Assembly: GCF_000250735.1 (NCBI RefSeq)
Contig: NZ_AHZV01000220.1
Location: 1-40,241, forward strand
DNA length: 40,241 nt
DNA from: Anaerophaga thermohalophila str. Valhall
GTDB lineage: Bacteria > Bacteroidota > Bacteroidia > Bacteroidales > Marinilabiliaceae
Direction: 5' to 3'
This document shows, piece after piece, positions 35,144 through 40,241 of the stretch. Numbering within the stretch: position 1 is the stretch's first letter; each line of letters opens with the position of its first letter. The notes under the pieces were generated by a model. That model searched no databases, was not told the DNA's origin, and saw nothing but the letters and a program-made list of their open reading frames with translations. A program made the position numbers and the translations under genes.

Positions 35144-35845
35144 ATGAATCTGTTTTTGATGATGCAGGCCGCCGGAGAGGCCGCTGCCCAGGGAGCTGAA
35201 ATGGCTGAAGGCGAGGAAAAAGTTACCATCGATCTTATAGAACTTGTGATGCAGGGCGGCTGGATTATGATTCCGCTTTTCCTGCTTTCTTTTATTGCTG
35301 TTTATATCTTTATAGAAAGGTATCTTGCCATCAAGAGGGCGTCAAGAGAAGACAAGAGCTTCATGAATCGAATTAAAGATTACATTCATGAAGGGAAGAT
35401 TGATTCTGCACTTGCTCTCTGCCAGTCGAATGACAATCCCATTTCCCGCATGATCGAAAAAGGGATTACACGCATCGGGCGTCCTTTGAATGATGTAAAT
35501 ACTGCCATCGAAAATGTTGGTAACCTCGAAGTAAGCCGGCTTGAGAAAGGATTGCCCGTTTTGGCCACGGTTGCCGGAGGTGCACCGATGATTGGTTTTA
35601 CCGGAACGGTTATTGGTATGATTAAATCGTTCTGGGAAATGTCTAATGCCGGAAGTAACATTGAAGTAGATTTGCTGGCCGGAGGTATCTATACCGCCCT
35701 GGTTACTACTGTTACCGGTCTGATTGTGGGAATTATTGCCTATTTTGCTTACAATTGGCTTGTAGCCAGGGTTGAAAATGTTATTTTTAAGATGGAGGCC
35801 CGCACCATGGAATTTATGGACCTTCTTAACGAACCGGCCGGATAG
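35144..35845 (+). CDS. exbB: ExbB/TolQ/MotA-family proton channel subunit
   Basis: A 233-residue inner-membrane protein. Three membrane segments are visible: about 38-56 (GGWIMIPLFLLSFIAVYIFI), about 140-163 and about 178-206 (GIYTALVTTVTGLIVGIIAY). The conserved APMIGFTGTVIGMI segment lies at the second. It forms the pentameric proton channel with ExbD that energises TonB. A short amino-terminal periplasmic stretch rich in Ala/Glu/Gly precedes the first helix, as in other members of this phylum. exbD follows after 66 bases. Confidence 0.92.
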   Translation: MNLFLMMQAAGEAAAQGAEMAEGEEKVTIDLIELVMQGGWIMIPLFLLSFIAVYIFIERYLAIKRASREDKSFMNRIKDYIHEGKIDSALALCQSNDNPISRMIEKGITRIGRPLNDVNTAIENVGNLEVSRLEKGLPVLATVAGGAPMIGFTGTVIGMIKSFWEMSNAGSNIEVDLLAGGIYTALVTTVTGLIVGIIAYFAYNWLVARVENVIFKMEARTMEFMDLLNEPAG

Positions 35846-35911
35846 CGGTTTGAATATATGTTGCAGTACCCGGGGAGGCTGCTTATTGATTAACGGAAAC
35901 AATGCAAGAAA

Positions 35912-36304
35912 ATGGCTTTAAAGTCAAGAAGTAAGATAAATCCAACATTCAGTATGTCGTCAATGACCGACGTGGTGTTTCTTCTGCTGATCTTTTTTAT
36001 GATCACATCCACGTTGGTACATCCTACGGCATTAAAATTGTTGTTACCTCAAAGTCCTAACCAGACAGCGGCCAAACCTTTAACAACTGTCTCCATTACA
36101 CGTAATCTGGATTATTACGTCGAAAACCAGAGAGTCAGTTTTAGCCAGATTGAGCCGTTGTTGAGAGAAAAAGTCGGGCAAAATCCCGAAATATACATCT
36201 CGCTCCATGTGGATGAGAATGTACCAATGAAGGAAGTGGTGAAGGTGATGAACATTGCTAAACGCAATAAATATAAGTTGATACTGGCAACACGGGCCAG
36301 GTGA
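35912..36304 (+). CDS. exbD: ExbD/TolR-family proton channel subunit
   Basis: A 130-residue protein. A cytoplasmic amino terminus is followed by one membrane helix (about 19-37, MTDVVFLLLIFFMITSTL), in which Asp 20 is the conserved proton-carrying residue, and a periplasmic domain to the end. It works inside the ExbB ring. The usual next gene, tonB, is displaced by 740 bases because a toxin-antitoxin pair sits between them. Confidence 0.92.
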   Translation: MALKSRSKINPTFSMSSMTDVVFLLLIFFMITSTLVHPTALKLLLPQSPNQTAAKPLTTVSITRNLDYYVENQRVSFSQIEPLLREKVGQNPEIYISLHVDENVPMKEVVKVMNIAKRNKYKLILATRAR

Positions 36305-36312
36305 CAGGTATC

Positions 36313-36382
36313 CTGAATCATAGAAAAGACAGTTTATTTTATGCCTGATTCAGTCCAATGAAAAGCAAAAAGCATCATTGGA
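36313..36382. promoter_or_regulatory. two adjacent hairpins between exbD and the toxin-antitoxin pair
   Basis: CTGAATCA (36313-36320) pairs with TGATTCAG (36346-36353). The very next base starts a second dyad, TCCAATGA (36354-36361) with TCATTGGA (36375-36382). Both are 8-bp perfect stems. They may mark the junction of the inserted module or slow transcription from exbBD into it. Confidence 0.4.
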
Positions 36383-36413
36383 ATTATACTAACGATTCAT
36401 TTTTTATAGTCAA

Positions 36414-36421
36414 TAGTTTTG
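36414..36421 (+). promoter_or_regulatory. TAnnTTTG box upstream of the antitoxin
   Basis: TAGTTTTG matches the Bacteroidota -7 consensus exactly and lies 33 bases before ATG 36454. No good TTTG is seen 19-21 bases upstream, so the call is tentative. Confidence 0.35.
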
Positions 36422-36453
36422 CCTGGATGAATGAATTAATCAAAAGATGAGAT

Positions 36454-36693
36454 ATGAAGGCAATCGAAATCAAATCAAAAACAGATCGACAGGGGAATCT
36501 TAAGATCGATTACCCTGTTCATAAGTCCAATAGAAAAGTAAGAGTTTTAATTTTACTGGATGAAGAAGACAAGTTAGATGATGAGGAATCATTATGGATG
36601 AAATCGGTATCACATAATCCGGCTTTTGAATACCTGGCAGATGAATCAGAGGATATTTATACCGTTAATGATGGGGAGCCGTTAGATGATTAA
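36454..36693 (+). CDS. antitoxin of a MazF/PemK-type module
   Basis: This 79-residue acidic protein has an amino-terminal strand-rich part (IEIKSKTDRQGNLKIDYP) and a carboxy-terminal acidic tail (DESEDIYTVNDGEPLDD) of the kind that wraps around toxins. I recognise it mainly by position: its end overlaps the MazF/PemK gene by 8 bases. It resembles small antitoxins of this phylum that bind DNA weakly or not at all; no clear DNA-binding motif is visible. Confidence 0.7.
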   Translation: MKAIEIKSKTDRQGNLKIDYPVHKSNRKVRVLILLDEEDKLDDEESLWMKSVSHNPAFEYLADESEDIYTVNDGEPLDD

Positions 36694-37033
36694 AAATTCT
36701 ATAGTTCTTGTTCCTTTTCCATTTGACGATTTATCTGATTCAAAAGTGAGGCCTGCATTATGTCTTACTTCTGAAATTGGAAGATATAAGCATGTTATTA
36801 TTGCATTTATTTCAAGTAAGATACCAGTTGATTTAGTTGAAAGTGATATTGTTATCAAGAAGGGATCGGAAGAGTGGAAGGGATCAGGTTTAGCTGTAGA
36901 TTCGGTTATTAGGTTACACAAAGTTGTTACTATCCCTAAATCTCTAATTAGAAGAAAATTGGGAGTTATAAGCAAAAAGACTGTAAATGAGATAGAGAAA
37001 AAATTGATGGATTTGTTTCTGGAAGACAAATAA
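36686..37033 (+). CDS. MazF/PemK-family endoribonuclease toxin
   Basis: A 115-residue protein of the PemK/MazF fold. The start IVLVPFPFDDLSDSKVRPAL carries the typical PFPF-D...KxRPA pattern; SSKIP follows in the middle and VDSVIRLHKVVTIPKSLI at the active-site strand. These toxins cut mRNA at short motifs. The gene is full length. It is AT-rich compared with tonB, which begins 10 bases after its stop, so transcription may run from the module into tonB. Confidence 0.85.
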   Translation: MIKNSIVLVPFPFDDLSDSKVRPALCLTSEIGRYKHVIIAFISSKIPVDLVESDIVIKKGSEEWKGSGLAVDSVIRLHKVVTIPKSLIRRKLGVISKKTVNEIEKKLMDLFLEDK

Positions 37034-37043
37034 AGCAACAAAA

Positions 37044-37964
37044 ATGACCGATCGGACAAAAAAAGACAAACAAGCAGGTGTAATCGGAACTACCATCTTT
37101 CATGTGGTAATTCTGATTCTTCTCATGGTACTGGGATTGTCCAGTATTCCGCGAGAAGAGGAAGGGATATTGGTCGATTTTGGTGACTCACCTGTCGGAA
37201 TGGGGGCAACCGAGCCTATTCGTAATGAGCCGTCGGGAGAACAGAATACACAGCCATCCGCTCAGCCCGAACCTGTCAGTCCGCCACCCGCAACGACACC
37301 GGAGGCATCTGAAGAGTCTGTTAACACTCAGGATTTTGAAGAAGCACCTTCCATTAGTGAAGAAGAGAAAGCGAAACAGGAGGCCGAAAAGAAAAGACTG
37401 GAAGAAGAGCGAAAGCGTCAGGAAGAGATAGAGCGTCAGAAAAGAATAGAAGAAGAACGTCAACGTCAGGAGGAACTGGAACGTCAACGAAGATCGGAAG
37501 AAGAACGGAAGCGCCAGGAAGAGATGGAGCGTAAAGCTCAGGAAGCCCGCAATAATGTCACCAATGCATTCAGTAAAACCGATGGTACCGGTTCTTCTCA
37601 GGGCGAAACCGGCGATTCAGGAAACCAGGGTGCTCTTTCGGGTGAACCGGGTGCCGGCAATTACGATGGCTCCGGAAAAGGAAATACTGGAACCGGCTTT
37701 GATCTCAGTGGCCGCTCATTGAGTGGTGCTCTTCCTAAGCCTGAATACAATATCCAGGAAGAAGGAATTGTGGTTGTTGAAATAACGGTTGACCGGAATG
37801 GTAATGTTGTAAGTGCCGAACCAATTTTAAGAGGTACTACCACCCAGAATTCTTACCTGTGGCGTGTAGCCCGTCAGGCTGCATTAAAAGCCCGTTTCAA
37901 CAGTGATTCTGATGCACCCGCCTATCAAAAGGGGACAATTACTTATCATTTTGATTTGAAATAA
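37044..37964 (+). CDS. tonB: TonB-like energy transducer
   Basis: A 306-residue protein. One amino-terminal membrane helix (about 13-34) is followed by an acidic and Pro-containing stretch and a charged coiled coil with three 16-residue repeats of the type EERKRQEEIERQKRIE (about residues 117-170). A Gly/Ser-rich linker follows, then a TonB carboxy-terminal domain (about 230-306, IVVVEITVDRNGNVVSAEP). The long coiled coil replaces the Pro-rich spacer of classical TonB. It transmits the ExbBD proton force to outer-membrane receptors. Read-through from the MazF module or from exbB must supply its transcript, since no promoter fits in the 10-base gap. Confidence 0.88.
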   Translation: MTDRTKKDKQAGVIGTTIFHVVILILLMVLGLSSIPREEEGILVDFGDSPVGMGATEPIRNEPSGEQNTQPSAQPEPVSPPPATTPEASEESVNTQDFEEAPSISEEEKAKQEAEKKRLEEERKRQEEIERQKRIEEERQRQEELERQRRSEEERKRQEEMERKAQEARNNVTNAFSKTDGTGSSQGETGDSGNQGALSGEPGAGNYDGSGKGNTGTGFDLSGRSLSGALPKPEYNIQEEGIVVVEITVDRNGNVVSAEPILRGTTTQNSYLWRVARQAALKARFNSDSDAPAYQKGTITYHFDLK

Positions 37965-37977
37965 AAGTATTATTTAT

Positions 37978-38733
37978 CTAAAACACTCCCAATACTTTAA
38001 GTCCCGAGAAGAGCACAACTGCCAGAAGAATATACCTGATGTTTTTAGCTCCGATTCTGCCGGCATATTTCGAAGCAATCCATGCGCCGGCTGCATTTCC
38101 GACAGCCAGAAGGAGACCATAGCTCCAGACAATTTGACCGGCCAGTAAAAAAACAATCAATGCAACAATAGTAAAAGAAAGCACCATAAATACTTTTACA
38201 GCGTTTGCTTTCACCAGGTTGTATCCCGCGCTCAGTACCAGTCCTGCCAGCAAAAACAGGCCTACTCCGGCCTGAATAAAGCCACCGTATATGCCGATAA
38301 AAAAGAAAATTAAACTGTTAATAATCCGGGACTTTGTTGTTTTTATTTCTCCTGCCTTCCCTTTTATCCAACTGGTTGGTTTTAACAGGATTATAAAAAA
38401 CATGGCAACCAGCAGTCCGCCTATAAAGTAGTTAAGAAAATCCTCATTGATTTCAACCGCTATCAGGGCACCAGCCAACGAACCGAAAAGCGTTGGGACA
38501 ACCAGCGACCATTCTTTTTTAGGGCTGAGTTCCTTTTGCCGGATAAAATTTCCCGTTGCCACAATGTTTTGTACAACCACGCCAATCCGGTTGGTACCGT
38601 TGGCAACTGCAGGCGGAAGCCCCATAAACATCAAAAGGGGGAGGGTTATCAGTGAACCACTCCCCGCTAATGTATTTATGATTCCGGCAGCCAGACCGGC
38701 CAAAATCAATATGACGACGTCTGTTATTTCCAT
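37978..38733 (-). CDS. TSUP (TauE/SafE) family membrane permease
   Basis: A 251-residue protein with about eight membrane helices. It has the family pattern AGIINTLAGSGSLITLPLLM near the amino terminus and the related GGFIQAGVGLFLLAG in the second half. TSUP proteins export or import small organic or sulfur anions; the substrate here is unknown. Its ATG abuts the glyA stop codon with no gap, so the two are translationally coupled and co-transcribed from the glyA promoter. It converges with tonB, leaving 13 bases between the stops. Confidence 0.88.
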   Translation of the reverse strand: MEITDVVILILAGLAAGIINTLAGSGSLITLPLLMFMGLPPAVANGTNRIGVVVQNIVATGNFIRQKELSPKKEWSLVVPTLFGSLAGALIAVEINEDFLNYFIGGLLVAMFFIILLKPTSWIKGKAGEIKTTKSRIINSLIFFFIGIYGGFIQAGVGLFLLAGLVLSAGYNLVKANAVKVFMVLSFTIVALIVFLLAGQIVWSYGLLLAVGNAAGAWIASKYAGRIGAKNIRYILLAVVLFSGLKVLGVF

Positions 38734-40014
38734 CTATTGGGCAAAGATGGGGAAATCTTTCATCATTTGGTTTACTTTGCTGCGAACCGAAGTAATGGTG
38801 TCTTCACTGTCGGGATTACTAAGCACTTCGTCAATAAGGTCCACAACCGGCCCGATGTGCTCTTCTTTTAGTCCGCGGGTGGTGATGGCAGCTGTGCCAA
38901 CCCGAATCCCCGAAGTCTGAAACGGAGACCGGTCGTCGAAAGGAACCATGTTTTTGTTGATGGTAATATCGGCAAGCACAAGCGTGTTTTCGGCCTTTTT
39001 ACCGGTCAGTTCGGGAAATTTGGTGCGCAAATCGATAAGCATACTGTGATTGTCGGTTCCGCCCGAGATCACTTTGTAGCCTTTTTCAATAAAGCATTCC
39101 GCCATTTTCCGGGCATTTTTCTTTACCTGCTTTTGATATTCTTTGTATTCGGGCTGCAATGCTTCGAAGAACGACACCGCTTTTGCTGCAATGATATGTT
39201 CAAGAGGGCCGCCCTGAATACCGGGGAATACAGCTGAGTCGAGTAAAGAAGACATTTTTCTGATTTCACCCTTTTTGGTCTTGATGCCCATTGGATTGTC
39301 AAAGTCTTTTCCCATCAGGATAATACCGCCACGGGGCCCACGTAGAGTTTTATGGGTGGTTGATGTAACAATATGAGCATATTTTACCGGGTTTTTCAGC
39401 AGACCGGCAGCAATCAGTCCGGCAGGGTGTGCCATATCAATCATGAGGATGGCGCCAACTTTGTCGGCAATGGTGCGCATACGCTCATAGTCCCAGTCGC
39501 GCGAATATGCTGAAGCACCCCCGATAATTAGTTTTGGCTTATGTTCCAGGGCAAGTTTCTCCATCATATCGTAATCAACCATTCCGGTATCTTCTTTTAC
39601 CCCATATGCAACGGGCACATAAAGTTTTCCGGAACTGTTGACCGGTGAGCCGTGCGAGAGATGACCGCCGTGGGCCAGATCAAGACCAAGAAACTTGTCG
39701 CCCGGATTCAATACCGTCATCAGCACTGCCATGTTTGCCTGTGCACCACTGTGAGGTTGAACGTTGGCCCATTCGGCATCGAACAGCTTTTTCAGGCGTT
39801 CGATTGCAAGCGTTTCGCTCTCATCTACCACCTGGCAACCTCCGTAATAGCGTTTTCCGGGCAAACCCTCGGCATACTTGTTGGTCATACATGAGCCCAT
39901 GGCATCCATAACCTGGTCGCTCACAAAATTTTCTGATGCAATCAGCTCTATGCCGTTGAGCTGGCGCTGATGCTCTTTTTCGATCAGTTCAAAAATTTTG
40001 TTGTCTCTCTTCAT
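38734..40014 (-). CDS. glyA: serine hydroxymethyltransferase
   Basis: A 426-residue PLP enzyme, the usual length. [11 protein letters not shown] at the start, [24 protein letters not shown] and the PLP-Lys motif [13 protein letters not shown] (K222) are intact, followed by [13 protein letters not shown] and [15 protein letters not shown]. It converts serine plus tetrahydrofolate into glycine and methylene-tetrahydrofolate. The upstream 227 bases (40015-40241) hold no gene; reading the - strand, TAACTTTA occurs about 10 bases before the start codon as a weak promoter-like box. No riboswitch structure is evident. Confidence 0.96.
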   Translation of the reverse strand: MKRDNKIFELIEKEHQRQLNGIELIASENFVSDQVMDAMGSCMTNKYAEGLPGKRYYGGCQVVDESETLAIERLKKLFDAEWANVQPHSGAQANMAVLMTVLNPGDKFLGLDLAHGGHLSHGSPVNSSGKLYVPVAYGVKEDTGMVDYDMMEKLALEHKPKLIIGGASAYSRDWDYERMRTIADKVGAILMIDMAHPAGLIAAGLLKNPVKYAHIVTSTTHKTLRGPRGGIILMGKDFDNPMGIKTKKGEIRKMSSLLDSAVFPGIQGGPLEHIIAAKAVSFFEALQPEYKEYQKQVKKNARKMAECFIEKGYKVISGGTDNHSMLIDLRTKFPELTGKKAENTLVLADITINKNMVPFDDRSPFQTSGIRVGTAAITTRGLKEEHIGPVVDLIDEVLSNPDSEDTITSVRSKVNQMMKDFPIFAQ

Positions 40015-40241
40015 TGTTTCGTAAAGTTAGGAGCCCTTTAACGATGTGTAGATGTTAAGATGACAGGTTGAAGAAACGACATTCTTCAGCTAAATCATAA
40101 TTCTTAACAGGAACAACCGACAAAAGGGCGGATATTACTTTTCAAATTTTCCCAAAGGTAAAGAATTCAGTTTATAAGCATATTACGAATCATCTAACAT
40201 CTTATATCTAACCTGCATTATTTATAAATTATCTATTACGA

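Overview
The window looks like the chromosome of an anaerobic, fermentative member of the Bacteroidota (Bacteroidales/Marinilabiliales-like). The grounds are the many large MacB/FtsX-type permeases, the MuiA-family and ThuA proteins, ExbB/ExbD/TonB, candidate promoters of the TTTG...TAnnTTTG type, few Shine-Dalgarno sites, and a complete trimeric [FeFe]-hydrogenase. The lineage is inferred from gene content, not from a marker search.

Region 1 (about 115-13570) is a hydrogenase island on the + strand. Seven regulatory or sensory genes plus a small [2Fe-2S] protein come first: a ferredoxin/H-domain/PAS sensor, a SpoIIE-type phosphatase, a DRTGG protein, an RsbT-like ATPase/kinase, a second H-domain protein, a second DRTGG protein, a PHP-domain protein, an HATPase-domain protein and an HndB-like protein. 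Then come hydB, hydA, hydC (a group A3, bifurcating-type NAD-linked [FeFe]-hydrogenase) and the maturase hydG. The regulatory genes read as a redox or H2 sensor feeding a partner-switch (phosphatase/kinase) circuit, but no STAS-domain antagonist is present. A strong nested inverted repeat precedes hydB. HydE and HydF are not in the window.

Region 2 (13571-18900) is accessory: a UPF0175/DUF3368 toxin-antitoxin pair followed at once by an attC-like palindromic site, then panE, a DUF4143 ATPase remnant fused to palindromic promoter-like repeats, a MuiA-family exported protein and a ThuA-like protein.

Region 3 (18913-34921) is a two-component system (NtrC-type regulator and histidine kinase, - strand) divergent from an efflux/ABC operon (HlyD adaptor, ABC ATPase, four ~780-residue FtsX/MacB permeases, + strand). 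The kinase, the ABC ATPase and the third permease each carry a one-base frameshift in a short homopolymer, and a four-helix-bundle gene inside the operon has an in-frame TAG. The intergenic space holds a 164-bp MITE-like element with terminal inverted repeats and a likely target duplication, a six-copy 21-bp TGCATAA array and a 14-bp perfect palindrome. A second copy of the element sits at the window start, just upstream of the hydrogenase island.

Region 4 (34922-40241) holds exbB, exbD and tonB, interrupted between exbD and tonB by a MazF/PemK toxin-antitoxin pair with its own promoter-like element. On the - strand follow a TSUP permease and glyA.
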